This document shows, piece after piece, positions 9,652 to 17,820 of a stretch of 64,000 bases of DNA. Source of the DNA: JAWKTT01 sp041398965 (GTDB taxonomy: Bacteria; Planctomycetota; Planctomycetia; Planctomycetales; Planctomycetaceae). The notes under the pieces were generated by a model, which was given only the letters and a program-made list of their open reading frames with translations, was not told where the DNA came from and did no database searches. Numbering within the stretch: position 1 is the first letter of the stretch; the number at the start of each line of letters is the position of its first letter. The position numbers and the translations under genes were made by a program. Where the stretch lies: positions 1 through 64,000 of the forward strand of contig JAWKTT010000014.1 in the NCBI GenBank assembly GCA_041398965.1, given 5' to 3'.

Positions 9652-10992
9652 ATGGCGAAGAAGTCTTGGCATTTAAGTCGTCGAGAAATGTTACGTGGGG
9701 GAGGTATTGCGTTAGCACTGCCACTACTTAACGGTATGGAATGGCTCCATGCGGCCGAGGGGGTGTCGCTCCCGAAGCGAATGGTTGTGTCCTACATTTC
9801 CTACGGAGTCTACGAGCCTAAGGGGGAAAATGGAGCACATCACGACTGGAATTGGTGGCCCTGCAAAGACCCCGGTAAGCTCACCTTCAATAAGTCGAGC
9901 GCACCGTTTGAACCGCTCAAAGAGTATGTCAGCTATCTGCGCGGCCTTGATCATGCGGGGGGGTACGCTCTGGGTGGGCACAGCAGCGGCGACGTCTTTG
10001 CGACCGGCGCGGACATGGTGAACACCGAGAAAACCAACAACATCTCTGTCGATCAACTTGCTGCAAAAATGATCGGGCATAAGACCCGATACCCATCACT
10101 CGTCTTGGGGACGGAGGGTGGCACCGGCTCTTATGGACAATGCAAGACCCTATCGCATTATGGCCCCGGGCGACCGATTCCCTCGATGCACCGACCCCAG
10201 GAAATCTTCAACCGACTGTTTCAGCCCTATGCGGGTAAGAATGTCAATGAAGTCCGGGCTCAACTGAAACGTGACGCAAGTGTACTCGATTTGATGATGG
10301 ATCAATCGCGAAGTCTTGGCCGTCGTTTAGGAAGTGCCGACCAGAATAAGTTGGACGAATACCTCGAATCAATCCGTGCCTTAGAACAACGGGTCGAACG
10401 GACCAGTCAGTGGACTCACCAGCCTTTGCCGAATGTCGATACCAAAGGGCTCAACCTGGATGCCAGTTACAAGGACCCTGTGGAATATACTCGCTGCATG
10501 TACGATCTGCTTTTCCTGGCATTGCAGACCGACTCGACGCGTTGCGCGAGTTTCATGCTGGAAAGCGAGCAATCCACATCGAACGAAGTAGGAAAGTTTG
10601 CGACTCATGTTCTCGGGTACAATGGCCAGACGCATGATATCTCTCATAAGCGACCCGCGGAGTCGGGGTTGTGGGATAACTGGCGAGCCCAGCAGCACGC
10701 CTACTTCCTTGAGCGACTGCGAAGCACAGTAGAGGGTGATGGTAATATGCTTGACCGGACCGTCGTCCTTTGGGGATCTGCACATCCGCACCAGGCACAC
10801 GGAACGACGAATTACCCTATCCAAATCGCTGGAGGGAATTCTCTGGGATTCAGGCACGGTCAGTTGCACGCATTTGAGGGGAAGAAGAAGGTGCCACTCG
10901 CAAATCTCTTCGTTTCAATGCTAAACGCAGTTGATGCGCCGACTGATAAGTTTGCTGATAGCACCGGTGCCATGTCCGAAGTGCTCAGCTAA
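9652..10992 (+). CDS. DUF1552 protein with Tat-type signal
   Basis: A 446-residue protein that usually follows DUF1592 cytochromes in planctomycetes. The N-terminus SRREMLRGGGIALALPLL is a twin-arginine-like signal, so export in folded form is likely. Typical DUF1552 patterns include YLRGLDHAGG, GHSSGDVFATGAD, SLVLGTEGG and VVLWGSAHPHQAHG. The fold is sulfatase/alkaline-phosphatase-like in related DUF1501 proteins, but no activity is proven. The ATG at 9652 lies 4 nt after the DUF1592 stop with GGAG upstream; earlier in-frame codons are inside the preceding gene. A dispersed palindromic element begins immediately after the stop codon. Confidence 0.94.
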   Translation: MAKKSWHLSRREMLRGGGIALALPLLNGMEWLHAAEGVSLPKRMVVSYISYGVYEPKGENGAHHDWNWWPCKDPGKLTFNKSSAPFEPLKEYVSYLRGLDHAGGYALGGHSSGDVFATGADMVNTEKTNNISVDQLAAKMIGHKTRYPSLVLGTEGGTGSYGQCKTLSHYGPGRPIPSMHRPQEIFNRLFQPYAGKNVNEVRAQLKRDASVLDLMMDQSRSLGRRLGSADQNKLDEYLESIRALEQRVERTSQWTHQPLPNVDTKGLNLDASYKDPVEYTRCMYDLLFLALQTDSTRCASFMLESEQSTSNEVGKFATHVLGYNGQTHDISHKRPAESGLWDNWRAQQHAYFLERLRSTVEGDGNMLDRTVVLWGSAHPHQAHGTTNYPIQIAGGNSLGFRHGQLHAFEGKKKVPLANLFVSMLNAVDAPTDKFADSTGAMSEVLS

Positions 10993-10993
10993 C

Positions 10994-11122
10994 AGCCTGT
11001 TGAAAAACAAAGGTCAAGCTTTCCTGCCGGACCTGGTGCCGTTTGATGTTTAGGCAATAAGCATACGAGTCACTCGTGTCAGCTTGGAAGAGTTGACGCA
11101 CGGTCGTTTCTCGACCGGCTGC
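10994..11122. repeat. Dispersed palindromic element, copy A
   Basis: An element of about 130 bp beginning AGCCTGTTGAAAAAC and ending GGTCGTTTCTCGACCGGCT, so its ends form an imperfect terminal inverted repeat. The left half shares GGTGCCGTTTGATGT, and the right half shares CACGGTCGTTT, with the copies at 27924-28053 and 31411-31536. It starts directly after the DUF1552 stop codon and ends just before the ribosome binding site of the next gene. The size, inverted ends and lack of coding potential suggest a MITE-like or REP-like element; a role in mRNA 3'-end processing is inference. Confidence 0.8.
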
Positions 11123-11140
11123 TAATGAAGGAAGCGAATA

Positions 11141-11788
11141 GTGAAATACATTTTGTGCTGGATTCTGATGACATGTACAGTCGTCGCTGCCGAAGAGTTG
11201 CCCCGAGTGCTGATCCTTGGCGATACGAGTTACAGCGAGCCATCCCGTTCGATCGCCAAGGAACTTAAAGGGAGCGTCGAGGTCGTTTGGAAGAATCCAG
11301 GCGACTCCTCGTCGGCTTTGGCGCAGTTCGACACGCTGATTGGCAGCGAATCGTGGGATGTGATCTACTTCAACTTTGGCCTCGCCGACCTGCACTATAA
11401 AGATCCGAAAACGACGGCCATCCGTGCCATGAGTAAGTCTGCCGGCGGTGTCAGGGTCACTTCACCGGAGCAGTACTCAAAGAACCTGACGGAGTTCGTC
11501 AAACGTCTTAAGACGACGAACGCGAAATTGATTTGGGCGAGTACAACGCCGATCAGAGATTCAAAGTTCGATGACTTGTATGACCCAGGTTCTGAGATCG
11601 AATACAATGCCATCGCAGAGAAAATCATGGAGGAGTGCGACGTCAAAATCACCGACATGCACACCTATGTGCTGGCGAATATCGGAGAGAATAAGGTGGC
11701 AGATCCGTTCTCTTTCCATCGAGTTCTCCCACTTCATTCAACGATGGTTGAGAGCATTTTCCGTGAGCTGAAGAGACCGGAAGCATGA
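11141..11788 (+). CDS. Secreted SGNH-like protein with degenerate catalytic blocks
   Basis: A 215-residue protein with a signal peptide (MKYILCWILMTCTVVAAEE). The fold pattern is that of planctomycete SGNH/GDSL hydrolases: block I VLILGDTSYSEPS, block II/III region FNFGLADLHY, then KLIWASTTPI and a C-terminal ADPFSFHRV. The usual nucleophile Ser of GDS is Thr here, GLHD is GLAD, and the final DxxH is not clean, so the enzyme may be inactive or specialised. The start is GTG at 11141, supported by AAGGAAG about 7 nt upstream. It follows DUF1552 by 148 bp, with the dispersed element in between, and probably belongs to the same operon. Confidence 0.7.
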   Translation: MKYILCWILMTCTVVAAEELPRVLILGDTSYSEPSRSIAKELKGSVEVVWKNPGDSSSALAQFDTLIGSESWDVIYFNFGLADLHYKDPKTTAIRAMSKSAGGVRVTSPEQYSKNLTEFVKRLKTTNAKLIWASTTPIRDSKFDDLYDPGSEIEYNAIAEKIMEECDVKITDMHTYVLANIGENKVADPFSFHRVLPLHSTMVESIFRELKRPEA

Positions 11789-12106
11789 AGAAAGGTAGTG
11801 AACGACGCTCCCTCAGGCAAACTCAATTCCATGGCCCCTCAAATCAAGATGTGACAGACCCCGAGCCGTTCGCTCGGACTCGTTAACACGCTGCCCCATT
11901 GACGCTCGAGTGCTTCTCACTGGACAAATGGACCAACACCCAGCGGGGAATTCCCTCTCTTTCGAGACACAGTCACGGTTCGTCTTGTCGATGGGGGAGG
12001 TCTCCTGCATAATCCCGCGGATGTACGAGATCTTTACGTGAGTCAGTTCATCGAGACATTCTTTCCTCACTTACCTTTCCTCAGTCACCATTCTGGAAGA
12101 GTTGAC
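11789..12106. other. Intergenic region, nothing recognised
   Basis: No coding frame with family similarity or a good ribosome binding site was seen. The 3' end carries the GGAAGAG ribosome binding site of the next gene. Confidence 0.4.
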
Positions 12107-12661
12107 ATGGTTGCCACAGGTTCCGAGACCGGACGTCCCTCTCCTCCCTCTCTTCGCAGCCGGGTTATTGGGGGGACTGCGTTAGGGATTCTGGCTGTCG
12201 GACTGTGGCTCGGGTCCTACTTGAAAGGACCGGGACTTGGGACTACAACCGGCGATGCAACCACTGGAGACCAAAAGTCCGGAACGACCGTAGAAGGAAG
12301 CGACAATGGCTCCCCAGTGACGGTCTCGACCGATCTCCCAGCTGGGGCGAAGTCCAGCAGTCCGGCCCGCAACCTCGAAGTGCTGCCGATTCATGTTCGC
12401 AAAGATCGTTATGCCGTCCCGTCGGAAGGGACCATCGTGACTGCGGGCGTTGTTCCCGACTTCAAAACATTCGTCGAGGTGCCGCTGTCCGAAGTCATTG
12501 AATTGGCTCGTTCAGCCCCCGGCAACAGTTATGGGACCAAAGTGTTAATCTACATCAGCAACTACGCCGTTGCCGAGAATCAGCAACAGTTGAATCAGCG
12601 CCTGATCGAAGCTGGGCTGGATGAGTCGAGCGTGAAGCGAGAGTCCGGATACTTCGATTGA
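12107..12661 (+). CDS. Membrane-anchored hypothetical protein
   Basis: An unrecognised protein of 184 residues. It has a short N-terminal tail, one transmembrane segment (about residues 22-40, VIGGTALGILAVGLWLGSYL), a Thr/Gly/Ser-rich linker (about 43-90), and a compact C-terminal domain of about 90 residues containing VPDFKTFVEVPLSEVIELA and NQRLIEAGLDESS. This arrangement suggests an inner-membrane anchor with an extracytoplasmic domain. The ATG at 12107 is chosen because GGAAGAG lies about 6 nt upstream; an upstream GTG at 12038 is possible. Its stop is 3 bp from the stop of the convergent antiporter gene. Confidence 0.75.
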   Translation: MVATGSETGRPSPPSLRSRVIGGTALGILAVGLWLGSYLKGPGLGTTTGDATTGDQKSGTTVEGSDNGSPVTVSTDLPAGAKSSSPARNLEVLPIHVRKDRYAVPSEGTIVTAGVVPDFKTFVEVPLSEVIELARSAPGNSYGTKVLIYISNYAVAENQQQLNQRLIEAGLDESSVKRESGYFD

Positions 12662-12664
12662 CCG

Positions 12665-13768
12665 TCAGTCTTCATTGTTGCTCGCGTTATCGCCGACAGA
12701 CGACGAAGATCTGCCAGAACGAACGAAGTTCACAATTAGAAAGAGTACGGCCAATGGGACGCCGGCCCTGAGAAGGTACCAGCCGAGTTGGTCTGCGTAA
12801 GGTGACTGCTTCGCCGACAGGACCAGCCAGGTGTTATAGGTGATGTACCCAGCGAGCAGTAATCCCCCTTCGCTACGGCTAATCTGGTGACCTGCCAGGC
12901 AGATCGGTAGACAAGCGATCGCCGCCAGAATCATCACGGGGATGTCGACGTGCATCGCTTCGGGTGGTACCGGCAATCCCCCGGGAGTGACGGCACTTGA
13001 AACTCCCAGAACGCACATGATATTGAACAGATTACTCCCGATCACGTTTCCCACAGCAATGTCCCGTTCCCCCTTGAGGGCCGCAACGATCGAGGTCGCC
13101 ACCTCGGGGAGCGATGTCCCGAGAGCAACGATGGTCAGACCGATGACCAGTTCAGACACCCCCATCGCCCGAGCGATTTCGACCGCTGCAGCAGCAAACC
13201 ACTTCGACCCGAAGATCATCATCCCGAGCCCGCCACCCAGCAGCAACACATTCACAATGATCTGTGCAGGAGTCTGAGGCTTTCCGACGAGTTCCTGGGC
13301 ATACTCGAGTTCGATTTGCAGGTTTTCCCGTCGGCTTTGCAGTATTCCCCAGACGGTATAGATCAGCAGCCCTGCGAAGAGCAGCAACCCATCAACTCGG
13401 CCATACACACCGTCCATTCCGATGAGGTACACCCCCACGGAGAGTGCGATCAACAGCGGGATTTCGAATCTTACAAGTTGCTGATTCACAACAAGTGGCG
13501 TGATGATCGCGGAGATTCCCAGAATAAACAGAATGTTGATGATGTTGCTGCCGATGACATTGCCCACCGCAATCTCACCTTGACCACTCAGTCCCGACTG
13601 GACGCTGACAACCAGTTCGGGGGCACTTGTGCCGAAGGCGACAACAGTCAGCCCGATCACAAGGGGCGAAATTTTCATGGCGACGGCCAGTGCCGACGCC
13701 CCCCGGACCAACAACTCGGCCCCCACGGTCAGCACGACCAATCCCACCACGAGCATAAGTATCGTCAT
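12665..13768 (-). CDS. Calcium/sodium antiporter (CaCA family, YrbG-like)
   Basis: An inner-membrane K+-independent Ca2+/Na+ exchanger of 367 residues. The two inverted alpha repeats are clear: GTSAPELVVSVQSGLSG followed by IAVGNVIGSNIINILFILG in the first half, and LGTSLPEVATSIVAALKG followed by IAVGNVIGSNLFNIM in the second. The Glu residues in APE and LPE are the expected ion ligands. About ten hydrophobic helices are visible and the length is normal. It is convergent with the preceding gene and 142 bp downstream of the CPBP protease on the same strand. Confidence 0.95.
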   Translation of the reverse strand: MTILMLVVGLVVLTVGAELLVRGASALAVAMKISPLVIGLTVVAFGTSAPELVVSVQSGLSGQGEIAVGNVIGSNIINILFILGISAIITPLVVNQQLVRFEIPLLIALSVGVYLIGMDGVYGRVDGLLLFAGLLIYTVWGILQSRRENLQIELEYAQELVGKPQTPAQIIVNVLLLGGGLGMMIFGSKWFAAAAVEIARAMGVSELVIGLTIVALGTSLPEVATSIVAALKGERDIAVGNVIGSNLFNIMCVLGVSSAVTPGGLPVPPEAMHVDIPVMILAAIACLPICLAGHQISRSEGGLLLAGYITYNTWLVLSAKQSPYADQLGWYLLRAGVPLAVLFLIVNFVRSGRSSSSVGDNASNNED

Positions 13769-13910
13769 TGAAGTCTTTAATTGTCGGAACTGATTGCCAC
13801 CCGCCCGAGCGATCAGCGCATCGGGACCGACGCAGTGGACCAGAAACGCCCGGTCGATTCAATCTCCCGTCGCGGGAATCTCGTGTGAAGAAGCCGAGAC
13901 GCCGTCGCTT

Positions 13911-14942
13911 CTATCGCCCCCAGGCAGTCGACGCTGCCCAGAGAATACACACGGTGTAAGCGACGATTCCGCAGGAAGCGACTGCCCGAAACGGTGTTCC
14001 CTGTCGCCATTCGAGCCACGACAGTCGCGAACCCTTTCGCTCACTTTGCCACAGCAACAAACAGAGCACCCCGAGAAAGACAGCTGCGGCCACCAACAGG
14101 GCCGGGCTCCCCGGCAGGGGGTCAGCAACGACAAGTTTCATCAGCGCGACCGCCACGCCATTAATCAGGAAGTGAAGTAGGATGCTGCACCAAAGATTTC
14201 CAGTCAGCACGTAGACGTAGTGCAGCATGAGACCGATCGGCAACGTTGCGATTGCGTGGGCTGGGTTACCGTGGGCGAAGCCGAACAGCAAAGTCGTTAA
14301 CAACACTCCGGAGATGAGTCCCCGCCGTCGAATCAACCCCTGGCCGATGAGTCCGCGAAAGACCAACTCTTCTCCAATCGCAGGCCCCAGGGCAAGGGCA
14401 ACAATCAAGATCGGGAACGATGTGTTTGCCGCCTGTCGCTGCACAAGCTGTACCGTATCCAATTGAACCAGCGGGTTGAGCACTGGAAAGACTTGAGCCA
14501 GCCATACCACTCCGTCACGTGCCACGCGATACAGTTCATCCGAGAGAATCGCTAATGGCACGACCGCCGCCACAATAAACAACAACTGAGACCCTCGGAC
14601 ACGCTGCATGCCGAGCGATTTCCGGACATCCCCCTTGAGTCGCCAGCAGACGGCGGGGACAATCAACCCCAGCGTCGCTAAGCTCGTGACCCCCATAAAG
14701 AGGAACGACTGTTCCCAGCCGAGATCATCAAAGAGTGTCACCAATTCGTCGACAGTGGGGGGAAACTGCGGCAACGCCAGCCAGACAAGAAGTGTTGTAA
14801 ACGATGTTAAGACAATCAGTTGCGCAATCTGATAGCCCATCACCCAGCCATAGGCTTCCAGCAGCCCCGGGCCTTCGGGAACGACCACAGGGGAAGACGG
14901 GACCTTCGGCCCCCCTTCGACTGGTTCACCGTGTTGTATCAT
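13911..14942 (-). CDS. CPBP family intramembrane metalloprotease (Abi/CAAX)
   Basis: A polytopic membrane protein of 343 residues with the CPBP glutamic-type motifs: GEELVFRG (motif 1, EExxxR) at about residues 191-198, FGFAHGNP (motif 2) and LHFLING (motif 4). The family cleaves membrane-embedded or prenylated substrates; the bacterial target is usually unknown. The ATG at 14942 follows GGAGG at about 8 nt. The N-terminal 25 residues are cytoplasmic and proline-rich. Nearby genes do not indicate a bacteriocin-immunity role. Confidence 0.93.
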   Translation of the reverse strand: MIQHGEPVEGGPKVPSSPVVVPEGPGLLEAYGWVMGYQIAQLIVLTSFTTLLVWLALPQFPPTVDELVTLFDDLGWEQSFLFMGVTSLATLGLIVPAVCWRLKGDVRKSLGMQRVRGSQLLFIVAAVVPLAILSDELYRVARDGVVWLAQVFPVLNPLVQLDTVQLVQRQAANTSFPILIVALALGPAIGEELVFRGLIGQGLIRRRGLISGVLLTTLLFGFAHGNPAHAIATLPIGLMLHYVYVLTGNLWCSILLHFLINGVAVALMKLVVADPLPGSPALLVAAAVFLGVLCLLLWQSERKGSRLSWLEWRQGTPFRAVASCGIVAYTVCILWAASTAWGR

Positions 14943-15433
14943 GAGTGCATCCTCCGAAAACGCTGTTCGGAATGTTGTCTTTCACATATAACGGGGTCGT
15001 CGGGCCGATCTCAACAGCAGAACAGCGAAACTTCTTTGGAAAATGGATGGCGCTCAAGTCTGCCGAATCACGAGGGGACCTTGGTCGGGTCGTCCCTTGC
15101 AATGACGGGTCGACACGACTCCGAGAGATCAATCGTGACATCAAGTCGCGAGTATCGTCGAGTACGATGTCGCCTCAAAAGGCCGAATTTGTGAAGGTTT
15201 CGCCAAGTTTCTGCCGATTGTGTCGGGGGGAAGCCAGACTTGGCGGGGGAATCCTGTTCTCGGGGGGCATTTGGTCCTTGACTTCAAGCCATCAGCCGAG
15301 TTAAATGCTTCGGAGTAATAGACGGTGCCGTGTAGGGACTGCACCAGATCTTGTTGATCCGAAACTCGTGGTTCGATTTCGGAGCAGATAACACCGTCGA
15401 GAGTCATCCTTGAAAAGACCGGGAGGTTGTCAG
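14943..15433. other. Divergent intergenic region
   Basis: Separates the CPBP protease from the small cytochrome. A plus-strand reading of 119 codons (14945-15304) is open but resembles nothing and lacks a good ribosome binding site. Promoters of both neighbours are expected here; none could be assigned with confidence. Confidence 0.4.
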
Positions 15434-15781
15434 ATGCGTAAGGTTGCCGCAGTTTTGGTTATGGCCGCAGTTGCTGGGTTGGTTGTGTCGTCTGCTCCAA
15501 AGCAGGCCAACGCTCAGCCTCAATACTTGAAGGCGTTCCTCGCCAAGTATGAAATCGAAGGTGCCGCAGAAAAGAAGTGTGGCATTTGCCACGGAGAGAA
15601 GAAGTCGGAACGGAGTGCCTACGCCATGGAGTTTGGCAAGGCACTCGGCGAGAAGAAGGTTAAGGACGTCGAGAAAATCAACGCTGCCTATGACACTGCC
15701 GCAAAGGCCGAATACGCCGACGGCAAGACTTACGGCGAATTGCTGAAATCTGGCAAGTTGCCAGCCCCCTACGGCGAATAG
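15434..15781 (+). CDS. Small secreted monohaem cytochrome c-like protein
   Basis: A 115-residue exported protein. A signal peptide (MRKVAAVLVMAAVAGLVVSS, cleaved near ANA-QP) is followed by a Lys-rich domain with one haem-binding motif CGICH (Cys49, Cys52, His53). A distal methionine (YAMEFG, residue about 66) could be the sixth ligand. It is likely a periplasmic electron carrier, but the partner is unknown. The ATG at 15434 has GGGAGG about 7 nt upstream. It is flanked by intergenic DNA and followed by a strong terminator, so it is probably monocistronic. Confidence 0.85.
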   Translation: MRKVAAVLVMAAVAGLVVSSAPKQANAQPQYLKAFLAKYEIEGAAEKKCGICHGEKKSERSAYAMEFGKALGEKKVKDVEKINAAYDTAAKAEYADGKTYGELLKSGKLPAPYGE

Positions 15782-15817
15782 TCTTCGTTCGACGACTCCT
15801 CAGTTGTTGCGCAATTC

Positions 15818-15850
15818 AAGGCCACCCACTTCGGCGGGTGGCCTTGTTTA
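15818..15850 (+). terminator. Rho-independent terminator after the small cytochrome
   Basis: A perfect 10-bp stem AAGGCCACCC / GGGTGGCCTT closes around ACTTCGGC (inner TTCG tetraloop possible). It is followed by GTTTATT and lies 36 bp after the stop of the cytochrome gene. Confidence 0.88.
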
Positions 15851-15967
15851 TTCGCCACCACAATTTGTCAGGCTCTCCAATCGTGCTCCCTGCGACATGA
15901 TCTTCTGATCGCTAAGCTGTCACGGGTGATGTTTGAATGGGGGCGTCTGGAAGGCCGAGGGAGCCAC

Positions 15968-17587
15968 ATGCACAAGCTCACGATTCATGTCCAGGGGTCT
16001 TTTCCGATCGAATGGAGTCGCACACCCCTGAGGGTTGGTGTGCTGGCACTTTTCGTCGGACTGTCGCTGACGCAAACCGTCGTGGCCCAACCGCCCCCCT
16101 CTCTGAACGCCGCTCGCCAGTTAGAAACCGAACTTGTTGACGTCATCGCACGCACGGAGAAGTCGATCGTCAGCATCGCGAGATCCGTCCGAATTCCCAT
16201 CGATGACATTCCAATCGAGGCCCGCCCGCTCGAACGTCGTGGCATCATCGGACTTGAAACGACCGCAGATTTTGTCCCGACCGATTTCGGTAGCGGCGTC
16301 ATCATCGCCCGGCAGGACAAGCCGGGTAGCACGGAACGATTTGTCTTGACCAATTCGCACGTCGTCCTCGGGAGTCGAAGGCAAGGAGACTGGCGCCCCC
16401 CCGCAGGTGCCGTGCGGGAAGCCCCTACGATCTACGTCCGACTCGCTTCACGTCATACCGTGTCTGCAACGTTGATCGCAGCCGACCCACGCAGCGATCT
16501 GGCGATCTTAAAATTGAACCTGCCAGAACAGCGAGTTCCGATAACCGCAGCACCTCCACTCTCATTCGCCGTTGGAGTCGAACCAAAGAAGGGACAGTTT
16601 GTCATCGCTCTGGGAAACCCCTACGCCATCGCCCGCGATGGCTCGGCCAGTGTCTCGACAGGGATTATCAGTAACATCTCCCGAAAACCCGAGCCTCCCG
16701 GACAAAACCTAGATGATCCAATTGTCGAAGAGATCACGGTCCACCATTTCGGAACTTTATTGCAGGTCGACACCCGACTCAATCTGGGGACCAGCGGCGG
16801 CGCCCTGGTCAATCTCGACGGACAACTCATCGGCTTGACCACTTCGCTTGCCGCCTTGCAGGGATACGAAAAGTCCGCCGGGTTTGCGATTCCAATGGAC
16901 GCGAACGTGCAGCGAATCATTAGGTCGTTGTTGGAGGGTTATGAAGTCGAGTATGGGTTCCTGGGGATCCGCCCTGGATTGGCATCACCTGAGATGCTTG
17001 ACCAATACCGCGACCTTACCTCTCAAGCGACCGCCGCGCGGGCACTTCGTGTCGCACGATATTCCCCGGCTGATCGCGCGGGAATGAAAGATGGTGACCT
17101 CATTCTTGCCGTCAATGACGAACCGGTCTACACCGACATCGACCTCATTCGAGCCGTCGGCCTACTCGGTCCCGATGTTGACGCCCGACTTCAGGTGCTC
17201 CGTCCGGTCGCCCGTTCGACCGTGGAACTGACCGTCAGGCTCGGCAAGTGGCCAGTCTATGACGACTCGCTGATTTACGCGACACAGTCCAGATACCCCC
17301 CATGGCGAGGCATCCGTTGCGACTACGCGACCGCTCGTCGCAAGTACCTGCCATCAAATGCACTCGAAGAAATGCGACGCGGCGTGGTGGTGACCTCTGT
17401 CGAACCGGGAAGCCCTGCCGCAGCCGCTGGACTTGTCGAAGGGGTGTTTGTCACCGCCATCGACAACACGCCAGTTCAATCTCCCAAGGACCTCATGCAG
17501 GCGGCTGAGTCACGAGAGCAACAACCGGTGATCCTGCACCTCGACGACGGACAGTCCCTTCGAGTCGCACCAGGTCCACCCCGCTAG
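15968..17587 (+). CDS. HtrA/DegP-like serine protease with two PDZ domains
   Basis: A periplasmic trypsin-like protease of 539 residues. After a signal segment (to about residue 41), the catalytic triad is His131 in LTNSHVV, Asp177 in ADPRSDLAIL and Ser276 in LGTSGGAL (HtrA usually has GNSGGAL). Two PDZ domains follow: one around RYSPADRAGMKDGDLILAVN and one around VEPGSPAAAAGLVEGVFVT. The role is likely quality control or regulated proteolysis in the cell envelope. The ATG at 15968 is chosen because GAGGGAG precedes it by about 5 nt; upstream GTG/ATG codons at 15926-15931 lack this. The next gene is 233 bp away. Confidence 0.94.
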   Translation: MHKLTIHVQGSFPIEWSRTPLRVGVLALFVGLSLTQTVVAQPPPSLNAARQLETELVDVIARTEKSIVSIARSVRIPIDDIPIEARPLERRGIIGLETTADFVPTDFGSGVIIARQDKPGSTERFVLTNSHVVLGSRRQGDWRPPAGAVREAPTIYVRLASRHTVSATLIAADPRSDLAILKLNLPEQRVPITAAPPLSFAVGVEPKKGQFVIALGNPYAIARDGSASVSTGIISNISRKPEPPGQNLDDPIVEEITVHHFGTLLQVDTRLNLGTSGGALVNLDGQLIGLTTSLAALQGYEKSAGFAIPMDANVQRIIRSLLEGYEVEYGFLGIRPGLASPEMLDQYRDLTSQATAARALRVARYSPADRAGMKDGDLILAVNDEPVYTDIDLIRAVGLLGPDVDARLQVLRPVARSTVELTVRLGKWPVYDDSLIYATQSRYPPWRGIRCDYATARRKYLPSNALEEMRRGVVVTSVEPGSPAAAAGLVEGVFVTAIDNTPVQSPKDLMQAAESREQQPVILHLDDGQSLRVAPGPPR

Positions 17588-17820
17588 ACCGGCATGTTTT
17601 GCAATCTTTGGAGTCGAAAGCCCCACCTTTGGAACATGCTGGCTCCGGGATAAGGCTCTTGGTTCAGTGGACTTTCAGGTATTGTCACTCCGACGACACT
17701 ACCTTGACTGGCGCGTGCTGCTCTGATACACATCCGTCGTCAATAGTGAATACAGTCGTGTGCGCGGATGGCCTCCATTGATCGACTGATTCGAGCGGCC
17801 CCTTTTCGGAGTGAATCGTC

